37,394 nt of DNA from Melioribacter sp. GTDB lineage: Bacteria > Bacteroidota > Ignavibacteria > Ignavibacteriales > Melioribacteraceae. Made by a program: the position numbers and the translations under genes. Below the pieces are notes generated by a model. It did not search any database, was not told the origin of the DNA, and saw only the letters and a program-made list of their open reading frames with translations. Location: assembly GCA_018333725.1 (NCBI GenBank), contig JAGXSM010000127.1, positions 1 through 37,394 on the forward strand, read 5' to 3'. This document shows positions 1-7,273 of this stretch, piece by piece. Position 1 is the first letter of the stretch. Every line of letters begins with the position of its first letter.

Positions 1-260
1 ATCATCAACAGATTAATTTTAATTGAAATACTGTTGCTGTAGGTATGTGAAGACTCTCCGTGAGGTACAATTGAGAAACCAATTCTAGGACTAAAATTCT
101 GAAAAATAATTTTTTCATAATTAATTGAATAATAGTAGTTGTTGCCCGCGATCTCTAGATAAATTGAATTTGTCTTAATATTATTTTCTTGTCCCGAGAC
201 CACTGATAAATCAATAAGTAATAAAATAGAAGAGATAATTGTTATATATAGAAATCTCAT
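1..260 (-). CDS. Partial: N-terminus of a secreted, probably outer-membrane beta-barrel protein
   Basis: This gene is absent from the ORF track because it runs off the left edge. Reading the minus strand from ATG at 260 gives 86 open codons with no stop. It begins MRFLYITIISSILLLIDL and then SVVSGQ, a clear signal peptide with likely cleavage after SGQ. The following residues (NSIYLEIAGNNYYYSINYEK) alternate aromatic and polar residues as in Bacteroidota surface-barrel proteins whose first strands carry 'GN...YSINYE'. A GAGG ribosome-binding site lies about 6 nt before the ATG. The C-terminal part lies outside the window, so the family cannot be named. It is transcribed away from the lipoprotein at 559, so the gap 261-558 holds divergent promoters. 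Confidence 0.6.
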   Translation of the reverse strand, partial: MRFLYITIISSILLLIDLSVVSGQENNIKTNSIYLEIAGNNYYYSINYEKIIFQNFSPRIGFSIVPHGESSHTYSNSISIKINLLM

Positions 261-558
261 TTTAGCCTCATAAAATCAATGGCTCGGCTTGAAAGTATTA
301 AAAAATTTTATTTATGATAACGTAGTAGCGAGGCAGAAGCAACCTAAATAGCAAACATTTAAATTGCAAGAAGAAAATGTGCGGTTAATTCTGATCTTTA
401 ATCTATTTCCTTACTTTATAATATTTTTAGAGGATGTGTCCGTGCCCCTACACTATTATGCGGGTAAAATTTTACTTTAACACAAATAACAAAATTTTAT
501 CACTTCTTTTGCACGTCTAATAAATTAAATTTGCCGCAGTTATTAAAAAGGTTTGCTG
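261..558. other. Divergent intergenic region, about 300 bp
   Basis: This AT-rich spacer separates two divergently transcribed envelope genes. I see no ORF with coding character, no RNA gene and no strong hairpin. It should hold promoters for both flanking genes, but I cannot assign one with confidence. Confidence 0.5.
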
Positions 559-1392
559 ATGAAACACATATATAAATTCTCAATTCTTATTCCCGTTTTA
601 TTTATTATAAGCTGCTCCCAGAAAACAGAACCCACATCACCGGGTCATCAGGGTTTAATACTAAGCCGCAATTTCGATTCGGTTACGGTTCATCTCAAAT
701 ACGGAGAAGAGATTCTAATCAACAATTATGCAGAATTAAAGTTCGAGAGTGTTGCAAGCGATTCACGATGCCCGATTGATGCAAATTGCGTGTGGGCGGG
801 GAACGGTGAAGTTAAAATTTCTGTAACCGAACAACGTAGGAAAAATAATTTTACGCTAAATACACTTCTCGAACCGCGCAAGTTCACATTCGACGATTTT
901 ACAGTTGAGCTGAAAACCCTTAATCCGCTACCGCGTTCTGGCAGACAGATTAAACCCGACGAATACAGCGTTGACTTGATCATTAAACCAGCAGCAAATA
1001 TTAGCGGCGGAACTTCTTCAATAAAACTTATTGAAGGCAGCAATACGGATCTTATTAAACGTGACCCGCTTAATGTTAATTCCGTATCGCTTAATAAAGA
1101 TGAAATCAAGTTCAATGTTTCGTATTCCGGCGGATGCAAGGAACATATTATAGAGCTTTATGCATTCAAGGAGATTCAAAAAACCAATCCCGCACAGGTT
1201 ACGTTACTGCTTTCACATAATAGTAACGGCGATATGTGCGAGGCATATCTTACAAAAACGGTATCGTTTAATCTCTCCAATCTTAAAAATCATCTAAAGT
1301 CCACATACAACATCAGCGACAAAGTTCTTCTGATAATTCACGATCCTTCGGGACGACCACTCCGCAATCCGGTTATCGAATACAACTTTTAA
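559..1392 (+). CDS. Two-module Bacteroidota lipoprotein of unknown function
   Basis: The ORF track opens at TTG 553, but ATG 559 is the better start: AAAAAGG sits 7 nt before it and the protein then begins with a standard lipoprotein signal (MKHIYKFSILIPVLFIISC, lipid-modified Cys at residue 19). Two conserved modules follow. The first has a 'DSRCPIDANCVWAGNGEV' core of a type I recognise from other Bacteroidota lipoproteins; two Cys flank the block. The second starts 'SGGCKEHIIELYAF' and continues through 'NSNGDMCEA', again a recurrent lipoprotein module with paired Cys. Both are beta-rich with no obvious catalytic residues. It is likely anchored in the periplasm or on the cell surface. Function is unknown. 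It converges on trmB, with a large palindromic repeat between them. Confidence 0.75.
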   Translation: MKHIYKFSILIPVLFIISCSQKTEPTSPGHQGLILSRNFDSVTVHLKYGEEILINNYAELKFESVASDSRCPIDANCVWAGNGEVKISVTEQRRKNNFTLNTLLEPRKFTFDDFTVELKTLNPLPRSGRQIKPDEYSVDLIIKPAANISGGTSSIKLIEGSNTDLIKRDPLNVNSVSLNKDEIKFNVSYSGGCKEHIIELYAFKEIQKTNPAQVTLLLSHNSNGDMCEAYLTKTVSFNLSNLKNHLKSTYNISDKVLLIIHDPSGRPLRNPVIEYNF

Positions 1393-1395
1393 AGA

Positions 1396-1480
1396 AATAG
1401 AACGCTGATTATTATGATTGATTATGATGGTTTTATGATCATAATTAATCTTAGCAAATCATAAAAATCTGTGTTCTATT
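1396..1480. repeat. 85-bp imperfect palindromic intergenic element
   Basis: Outer arms 1396-1419 and 1457-1480 are inverted copies matching at 21 of 24 positions (AATAGAAC... paired with ...GTTCTATT). Inside is a second inverted repeat, 1416-1428 against 1438-1450, pairing over 13 bp with one G-T wobble and a 9-nt loop. It lies between convergent genes, so it could fold in either transcript and act as a bidirectional terminator, but neither side has a clean U-run. The long structured form suggests a REP- or MITE-like dispersed element. Confidence 0.6.
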
Positions 1481-1499
1481 AAGCGTTCCGCTAGCACGA

Positions 1500-2141
1500 T
1501 CAAAAAGAAAATTTAACAAGCTTAATTTTTTTCCCCTCTGCAAGGTGCTGACGTTCGTACTTGGTAAGAATTTTTTCTTCATCGGTAAGTTTACTACTGC
1601 TGTAGAGATCGTTACTCTCTTTAATGAGTTTAAGTCCCAGCTCATCAACAACTTTTAAAGTATAATTGTAGAGTGTATCGTCATCGGTTTTAAGATTTAC
1701 AACTCCCCCGCTTTTAAGGATTCTTTTATAGATTTCCAGAAATCTCGGATGAGTAAGACGTTTCTTCATGCTGCTGCGGCGCGGATACGGATCCGGGAAT
1801 GTTATCCATATCTCATCAACACTTGATGGCGCAAAGATCTCGGCAAGCAGTTCTGCATAACCGACAAGAAAACCAACATTGGCGATTTTTATTTCGTTGG
1901 AATGTTTTGCGCCGTTATATATACGCGAAGGTTTACGATCCACGCCAATAAAATTTTTACGTTTGTGAAGTTGTGCAAGATTGATTGTGTAATCACCCTG
2001 TCCACATCCAAGCTCTAAAGTAAACCCCGATTTATGACTGAAGTAATTGCAAATATTCTGGAATACGTTTTCGTCCTTGTAGCCGAATACATTGGCAAAG
2101 TTCTTTACTTCCGCAATTTTAATATGTTTTTTACGCGGCAT
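1500..2141 (-). CDS. trmB: tRNA (guanine-N7-)-methyltransferase
   Basis: This enzyme uses S-adenosylmethionine to methylate N7 of G46 in the variable loop of many tRNAs. The 213-residue length fits bacterial TrmB. Visible motifs are the SAM-binding ELGCGQGD (about residues 43-50), the acidic end of strand 2 in 'IGVDRK' (65-70), the signature FPDPYPR (115-121), then KKRLTHPRFL and 'TDDDTLYNY' near 152. The start is ATG at 2141. No convincing Shine-Dalgarno sequence precedes it, which is common in this group. It stands alone on the minus strand, convergent with the upstream lipoprotein. Confidence 0.95.
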   Translation of the reverse strand: MPRKKHIKIAEVKNFANVFGYKDENVFQNICNYFSHKSGFTLELGCGQGDYTINLAQLHKRKNFIGVDRKPSRIYNGAKHSNEIKIANVGFLVGYAELLAEIFAPSSVDEIWITFPDPYPRRSSMKKRLTHPRFLEIYKRILKSGGVVNLKTDDDTLYNYTLKVVDELGLKLIKESNDLYSSSKLTDEEKILTKYERQHLAEGKKIKLVKFSF

Positions 2142-2403
2142 CTAAATTTATTTTTTTGCGTGTGGAAAATACAAATAATTTAATTTCCCGCGATGCTTTT
2201 GAATACCAATACAAATTCAGACCTCATTATTCAATCTGATTGTTAAGTGCCTATCATGCCGTAGTCTAATTTATTGGCGTTAACAATAAATGTGAAGATT
2301 CTGAAATGATTAAAAATACTTCTCTATTTTTTATAAATTAATACTTCCTGAAACATTTTGAGTTAACGGATGGTCAAATCATCACGTTTGAAGGGGAATT
2401 TGT

Positions 2404-2730
2404 ATGAAAATAAAATTCGCTTCTATTTGTCTATTGTTCATTTCATCTATAGTGAGTGGACAAAACTTAAAAAACAAATCCGACTATTATATTGGCAAAC
2501 TCGATTCATTATTTAAAAAGCATGACAAATTAGAATGGCAAAGCCGGAAATTTTTTGGCAAAATGCCGATGTTCAAACCAGATTCTTCTATTAAATATAA
2601 CATGCCGTTTTTTGTACCGGACTCATCAATCAAATACAATATGCCCATCTATACACCGGACGGTTTTACAAAAAAAGATATGGATAGCAGCAAAAAGTCT
2701 TTGGATGATTTAACAAAGAAAAAGAAATGA
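2404..2730 (+). CDS. Small secreted protein with tandem 13-residue repeats
   Basis: This is a 108-residue protein with a signal peptide (MKIKFASICLLFISSIVSGQ) and a strong AAGGGG ribosome-binding site 7-8 nt before the ATG. The middle contains three near-tandem units of about 13 residues: MPMFKPDSSIKYN, MPFFVPDSSIKYN and MPIYTPDGFTKKD, so 'MP-x-x-x-PD-S/G' is the repeat core. The C-terminus is Lys-rich (ends KKKK). There is no membrane segment after the signal and no known catalytic motif. Repeats and secretion suggest a short periplasmic or surface protein, possibly a binding linker. The DNA repeats are diverged at synonymous sites, so this is not a recent slippage product. Convergent with yjbQ, 4 nt apart. 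Function unknown. Confidence 0.65.
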   Translation: MKIKFASICLLFISSIVSGQNLKNKSDYYIGKLDSLFKKHDKLEWQSRKFFGKMPMFKPDSSIKYNMPFFVPDSSIKYNMPIYTPDGFTKKDMDSSKKSLDDLTKKKK

Positions 2731-2734
2731 TCTT

Positions 2735-3157
2735 TTATTCTCCCGTAATCGTTACAACAATCCTTCTTGCACCGCCATGGTTGCGGTGTTCACATAAATA
2801 AATTCCTTGCCATGTACCGAGATTAAAATTGCCCTTGGTAATAGGGATTGTAACTGAACTGCCAAGTATTGATGATTTAATGTGTGACGTCATATCATCC
2901 GCACCTTCGAGAGTGTGATTGTAATATTTCATGTCGGATTCCGGAACCGCACGATTGAAATATGTTTCCATATCGGAGCGGACCGAAGGATCGGCATTTT
3001 CATTTATTGTTAATGATGCAGATGTATGCTGAATGAATATATTTGCAATCCCCTTGCTAATGCTTTTCAATTCTGGTAATAGCTGAAGGATCTCGTTTGT
3101 AATTAAATGAAATCCTCTTGGTCGCGGTTTAAGTGTAATTTCTTTCTGGACAGTCAT
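2735..3157 (-). CDS. yjbQ: YjbQ/UPF0047 family protein
   Basis: This 140-residue protein matches the YjbQ (UPF0047, COG0432) family along its whole length. Motifs include 'HTSASLTINENADPSVRSDM' in the first half, then 'DDMTSHIKSSILGSS', 'IPITKG' and the C-terminal 'LGTWQGIYLCEHRNHGGARR'. Conserved His and acidic residues line a pocket in this family. Members have been reported to have weak thiamine-phosphate synthase activity, but the physiological role is unsettled. Cytoplasmic. The start lies 5 nt after the stop of the ORF6N gene, so the two are probably co-transcribed and translationally coupled, with the ribosome-binding site inside the ORF6N tail. Confidence 0.92.
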   Translation of the reverse strand: MTVQKEITLKPRPRGFHLITNEILQLLPELKSISKGIANIFIQHTSASLTINENADPSVRSDMETYFNRAVPESDMKYYNHTLEGADDMTSHIKSSILGSSVTIPITKGNFNLGTWQGIYLCEHRNHGGARRIVVTITGE

Positions 3158-3162
3158 ATTTA

Positions 3163-3702
3163 TTAAAATCCAATTTTTCTTACCGGTTTAGTTTCCTCAA
3201 TCAACAGTTGTTTAATTGCTTCGAAAATTATGTTTATCTGTTTCTGCTGATCGGAAAATTTCTTTTTTGTTTTTCTCTCAAGCTCTTTTAGTTTTTGTGC
3301 AAGAGCATCGTTGCCGTAGAGAAATTTTCTTATCTCAACAAAAGCCCTCATGATAGCAATATTTACTTGTATTGCACGTTTACTATTTAGAACCGAAGAG
3401 AGCATTGCAACACCCCGTTCGGTAAATGCATACGGTAAATACTTTGTATGTCCGCCTCTTTTTAAGGTGCCAATATGGCTCCTTAAATAATTGTACTCCG
3501 CCCGTGTAAGAATAAAAATAAAATCTGATGGAAACCTTTCCAGATTTCTTCTTACAGCACGTTTTAATTGTTTTACTTCAACTCCATACAATTCTGCCAG
3601 ATCTCTGTCTAAAAGAACCTTTTCGTTTCTTATCAATAATATTTTTGAAGTAATTAACTCTGCCGGTATAATTGATTTATCAGACTTTTGTTGAGGTGTC
3701 AT
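3163..3702 (-). CDS. ORF6N-domain DNA-binding protein
   Basis: The ORF6N domain covers roughly residues 15-100 ('ITSKILLIRNEKVLLDRDLAELYGVEVKQLKRAVRRN...FPSDFIF' and 'YLPYAFTERGVAMLSSVLNS'). A Lys/Glu-rich helical C-terminus follows ('LKELERKTKKKFSDQQKQ'), typically predicted as coiled coil. ORF6N proteins are common in phages and in bacterial chromosomes and are thought to bind DNA; the cellular role is unclear. I prefer ATG 3702 to the track's TTG 3708, because GGGGG lies 8 nt from the ATG but only 2 nt from the TTG. No phage genes surround it. It heads a two-gene unit with yjbQ, an odd pairing of a phage-type regulator with a housekeeping enzyme. Confidence 0.88.
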   Translation of the reverse strand: MTPQQKSDKSIIPAELITSKILLIRNEKVLLDRDLAELYGVEVKQLKRAVRRNLERFPSDFIFILTRAEYNYLRSHIGTLKRGGHTKYLPYAFTERGVAMLSSVLNSKRAIQVNIAIMRAFVEIRKFLYGNDALAQKLKELERKTKKKFSDQQKQINIIFEAIKQLLIEETKPVRKIGF

Positions 3703-3791
3703 TATCAATTCCCCCGTTAGTTACCGGTAAATTGCCAAACTAAATTTTCATTATCAAGTAAACATCTTAACAGTAATAAATCTTTTATACA

Positions 3792-4867
3792 TCATTGTTT
3801 ATTCTTCTTGTTGAAATTCTTCAGTTCTTTATGAATTGTCTTCCATTTTCTTTTTTCTGCTATCTGTGCAGAACCATTCTGTTTCGATTCCAGGTATTTC
3901 AATTCTTTACGCAGCTTAAGATAATTATCATATCTCTCTTTAGAAATCAATCCTTTTTCGAGAGCGCTTAATACACCGCATCCTACCCCATGTGTATGAG
4001 TGCAGTCGGAATACTTACACTGTCCGGCATATTCATCGAACTCAAAAAACGTTTGTGCAACTCCCTCCTCAACATTCCAGAGACCGATCTCTCTCATACC
4101 GGGCGTATCGCGATCAATATGCCTCCCGATGGAAGCAGAACCAATTCACGACGTGTTGTTGTATGCCGTCCTCTCGAATCCTGTTTGCGCACTTCACTTT
4201 TTGTAAGTCGGTCATATCCGAGTAACGCATTGATAAGCGTTGATTTTCCAACTCCCGAAGAGCCGACGAATGCAATTGTTTTCCCCGGTTTAATAAAATT
4301 ATTTAATAATTCTATTCCGGTATTTGCAACCGCACTTACAGCAACCACTTTATCAATTCTAGCTCTCTCTTTAACGGATTCTATTTTCTTATCAGCATCA
4401 TCGCACAGATCTGATTTGTTGAGTACAACAACCGGCTCTGCACCGCTTTGATTTACAACGGCGAGATATCTTTCCAGTCGGTTGAGATTGAAGTTGTTAT
4501 CTAATGATTGAACGATGAAGACCAGATCAACATTTGCCGCGATCACCTGCTCATCTATTTTTCTGTCCCCACTTTTCCGGGAGATTTTTGTTCTTCTCGG
4601 AAGTATCTGATGAATTACCGCCAGTTCATTATTATTAAAAAGTGTAATTACTGCCCAGTCGCCGACTTTCGGCAAATCGCTCTGTCTTTCAGATTCGAAC
4701 AGGTACTTGCCGGAAACCTCTCCGGTAATCTCGCCGGATTCAGTCAGTACTAAATAATTAGTTTTGTTTTCAGCAGAGATCCTTCCGCATTTATATGTGC
4801 TACTATCAAAATTCTTAAATGAATTATTAAAAAATTCATTCCATCCCAATGAATTCAGGTTTATCAT
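3792..4867 (-). pseudogene. rsgA: rsgA (ribosome small-subunit-dependent GTPase) split by a 2-bp frameshift
   Basis: RsgA is the circularly permuted GTPase that helps mature the 30S subunit. The track shows two pieces, 4094-4867 (257 aa) and 3792-4097 (101 aa). The first holds the OB-fold region, G4 NKSD (150-153), G5 SAV (178-180), G1 GSSGVGKST (202-210) and G2 TTT (236-238), then ends LIAIRPV-stop where family members read LIDTPGMRE. The second starts exactly at that Met and carries the zinc-binding C-terminus (CKYSDCTHTHGVGC). Deleting one CG from the CGCG at 4109-4112 restores LIDTPGMREIGLW and a normal protein of about 357 aa. As written, the G3 Asp is lost. The stop and new ATG overlap as ATGA, so the tail could in principle be reinitiated. 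It may be a sequencing error, a recent mutation or a real split. Confidence 0.9.
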
Positions 4868-5165
4868 TGTATCCTCTAACTATAAAATTCGTTATAATTA
4901 ATTAAAAATGCTTTAGAGTTTTTGGAACACACTTATCCCGCAGAGAATTTCTCTAAAGGATAAGCAGCTATGCAATGAGAGCAGCTGTTGTGATATGTTG
5001 AAAGATGGTTTTAATAAGTCATTAAAAGTTTCAGTTGTAAATCTATAAAAAAATTTACTAACCGAAAACAAGGAGTTGAAACCGGTTAGCTCTTACTCTG
5101 TTTATTCTTCATAAAATTTTGTGCAAATTGAGAATGGATTTTCGAAAATGTACAAATGGTGAGAG
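4868..5165. other. Divergent intergenic region with two inverted repeats
   Basis: This AT-rich gap lies between rsgA (leftward) and the MgtC/DUF4010 gene (rightward). It holds the symmetric element at 4932-4964 and a second inverted repeat, CTAACCG (5058-5064) with CGGTTAG (5083-5089), whose 18-nt loop contains AAGGAG. No convincing ORF or RNA gene is seen. The repeats could be operators or part of a short transcript. Confidence 0.45.
4932..4964. promoter_or_regulatory. 33-bp interrupted palindrome, candidate operator or hairpin
   Basis: The element is symmetric about position 4948: CTTATCC, CGC, AGAGAA, T, TTCTCT, AAA, GGATAAG. Thirteen base pairs match on each side, with only the 3-bp CGC/AAA step unpaired. 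It lies about 65 nt upstream of the rsgA start and 200 nt upstream of the rightward gene. Protein-binding site and RNA hairpin are both possible. Confidence 0.4.
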
Positions 5166-6422
5166 ATGGAAGCAATTGAATGGACAGTCCAACTGCGATT
5201 AGCGGTTGCTCTTGCACTCGGATTTCTTGTCGGGCTTGAGCGGGAGTCTTCCCAGAGCAAACACAAGAAAGTTTTATTCGGCGGAATACGAACATACCCG
5301 ATAATAAGTTTATTCGGATTCGGATGTGCCTGGCTTTTCACAATGGGAGAGAAATCGATTTTACCTATAGGGTTAATTGCACTTGCTGCTCTCACAGCCA
5401 TTTCATACTTCTCAAAATTTCAATACGATCAGCCCGGTGTTACAACAGAGCTTTCTGCACTTCTAACTTTTATAGTCGGCGCACTTGCAATGCTTGTTGA
5501 TATATGGGCTTCAATGGCGCTTGGGATAATTAATACTATGCTTCTTTCGGAGAAAGCGCGTCTGGAAGAGTTTGTAGAAAAACTTGACCGCGTTGAATTT
5601 CTTGCCGTATTAAAATTCCTATTGGTAACGCTTATAATTTTACCCGTGCTGCCAAATGTTGAATACACACAGTTCAAAGTCAATCCATCAAAAGTATGGC
5701 AGATAGTTATAATCGTTTCAACAATCGGTTTTGTCGGATACATTTTATCCAAGCGGCTTGGCGAGAAAGTTGGATTCTGGGTATCGGGACTTGTAAGCGG
5801 AATAGTATCGAGTACCGCTGTATCAATCGCTTATGGAAGGATGACTCAGCAGAACAGCCAGATCTCAAAGAATGCGCTTCAGGGAGTTCTGGTTGCATCA
5901 AGTGTAATGTATCTGCGGTTGCTGGTTCTTATCTATATTATTAGTCCATCTATCATTTCTCATTTATGGTGGCAAATGTTATTACTGTGTATTATCGGTT
6001 TTGCAATATCGCTGATAAATTTTCCTACGAAGAAATACAAAGTTTCCAAATTAGATGAGTCCGAAAAACTTCAAAACCCGTTTGAAATAAGACCGGCATT
6101 TATATTTGCGCTTTTATTTGTTACACTGTCGTTTATTACCGGACTTGTTAAAGAATATTTTGGTCAGTCGGGAATTATTTCTTTATCCGCTATTGTAGGT
6201 GTAACGGATATAAGTCCTTTTGTTCTGTCGCTTGTAAATTCTTCCGGGTTCACAACGGGAATAGTTGTCTCGGCAATTTTAATTTCTATTATGAGCAATA
6301 CAATAATGAAAGGTGCTTATTTCGGTTATCTTGCAAGCGATGTGAGGAAAGAAACTTTTATTAGGTTCGGGATATATGCACTCGCTCATATTCCGGTAAT
6401 TGTAATTACATTGTTTATCTGA
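5166..6422 (+). CDS. MgtC/SapB and DUF4010 family integral membrane protein
   Basis: This 418-residue polytopic protein has an N-terminal MgtC/SapB-like region ('LRLAVALALGFLVGLERE', then 'GGIRTYPIISLFG') followed by a DUF4010 region ('GEKVGFWVSGLVSGIVSSTAVSIAYGRM', 'SLSAIVGVTDISPFVLSLV'). I count about ten to twelve hydrophobic segments. This matches the COG3174 architecture. The substrate is not established for this family; MgtC relatives are linked to magnesium limitation and membrane potential. The start is ATG 5166, preceded by a weak GGTGAG. It stands alone on the plus strand and converges on the TauE/SafE gene 6 nt away, so a shared 3' region is likely. Confidence 0.88.
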   Translation: MEAIEWTVQLRLAVALALGFLVGLERESSQSKHKKVLFGGIRTYPIISLFGFGCAWLFTMGEKSILPIGLIALAALTAISYFSKFQYDQPGVTTELSALLTFIVGALAMLVDIWASMALGIINTMLLSEKARLEEFVEKLDRVEFLAVLKFLLVTLIILPVLPNVEYTQFKVNPSKVWQIVIIVSTIGFVGYILSKRLGEKVGFWVSGLVSGIVSSTAVSIAYGRMTQQNSQISKNALQGVLVASSVMYLRLLVLIYIISPSIISHLWWQMLLLCIIGFAISLINFPTKKYKVSKLDESEKLQNPFEIRPAFIFALLFVTLSFITGLVKEYFGQSGIISLSAIVGVTDISPFVLSLVNSSGFTTGIVVSAILISIMSNTIMKGAYFGYLASDVRKETFIRFGIYALAHIPVIVITLFI

Positions 6423-6428
6423 TTGGAA

Positions 6429-7187
6429 TTAGAAAGGAAGTATCTTCATTAACTTCAGCGCCATTATAATTATGGCAATTGATAGAACCGTCTTAATAAA
6501 CCGGTCCCCTTTTTTGATTGAGTGTTTTGTTCCCCACCATCCGCCAAGTGCATTACCGAGTCCGAGACTTATACCCCAGTACCAGTTTACATTTCCGGAA
6601 AGTATAAAAATTAGAAGTGCCGGTATTGTTAGAATGAACACGATGAAGACCTTGTGCATGTTAACATATATAAGACTGAAATGCATCAGCTTATTTAGTA
6701 TTGCCATCAAAATAAATCCGATTCCGATCTGAATGAATCCTCCATAGAAACCGACGACAACAAAAGTGAGAAAGAGCGGGATTGTGATTTTTTTATTTTC
6801 GGTATCATCGTTCTTTTTAGATTTTGATGCCGGAAAGATCATCGTGAGTGTAATCGCGATCATTATTATTCCGAGAATTGTATTGAACAATTCGTCGCTT
6901 ATCTTAATTGCAACAAGAGCCCCGGCAATTGCACCGGGAAGCGTTATTAATGAAAGCTTCATACTCAGATTGAATTGCTGATATTGCGCTTTCTGGAATG
7001 TATAGACCGAACTTACGTTCTGCATTAGAATTGCAATCCTGTTCGTCCCGTTTGCGGTTGCAGAATCCAAACCGAGAAAAATTAATGCCGGAAGTGTAAG
7101 TGACGATCCGCCGCCAGCATTTACGTTTATTACTGCAGCTATCGCACCGATTACAAAAAGAAGAAGGGAGGCAAGTATGTCGCTCAA
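6429..7187 (-). CDS. TSUP family (TauE/SafE) sulfite/anion exporter-like permease
   Basis: This 252-residue inner-membrane protein has about eight hydrophobic segments and the TSUP hallmark near its N-terminus ('INVNAGGGSSLTLPALIFLGL'), plus the repeat-half motif 'GFYGGFIQIGIGFILMAIL'. TSUP proteins move sulfite, organosulfonates or related anions; substrate cannot be told from sequence. The start is a TTG at 7187, not ATG: an in-frame TAA lies three codons upstream (TAA TTT AAA TTG), and the next downstream Met would remove the first membrane segment. A CCGGA lies about 9 nt upstream as a weak ribosome-binding site. It is the first leftward gene in a run that continues unbroken back to clpB. 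Confidence 0.9.
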   Translation of the reverse strand: MSDILASLLLFVIGAIAAVINVNAGGGSSLTLPALIFLGLDSATANGTNRIAILMQNVSSVYTFQKAQYQQFNLSMKLSLITLPGAIAGALVAIKISDELFNTILGIIMIAITLTMIFPASKSKKNDDTENKKITIPLFLTFVVVGFYGGFIQIGIGFILMAILNKLMHFSLIYVNMHKVFIVFILTIPALLIFILSGNVNWYWGISLGLGNALGGWWGTKHSIKKGDRFIKTVLSIAIIIMALKLMKILPF

Positions 7188-7273
7188 TTTAAATTATCCG
7201 GAAATTTTGAATGGCAATCTAAAATAAATTACAGTAAGATGTCGGCACAGAAGTTATTCCATGCCGACTAATT

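Noticed and set aside
726-1139. Minus-strand ORF of 137 aa
   Set aside because: It lies wholly inside the lipoprotein gene on the opposite strand, with no motif or ribosome-binding site.
4094-4120. Programmed frameshift in rsgA
   Set aside because: No slippery heptamer of the X-XXY-YYZ kind is present at the site and the family is not known to use one; a simple CG duplication explains it.
3990-4451. Plus-strand ORFs opposite rsgA (153, 77 and 68 aa)
   Set aside because: They are antisense shadows of the rsgA coding sequence; the minus-strand protein explains the conservation.
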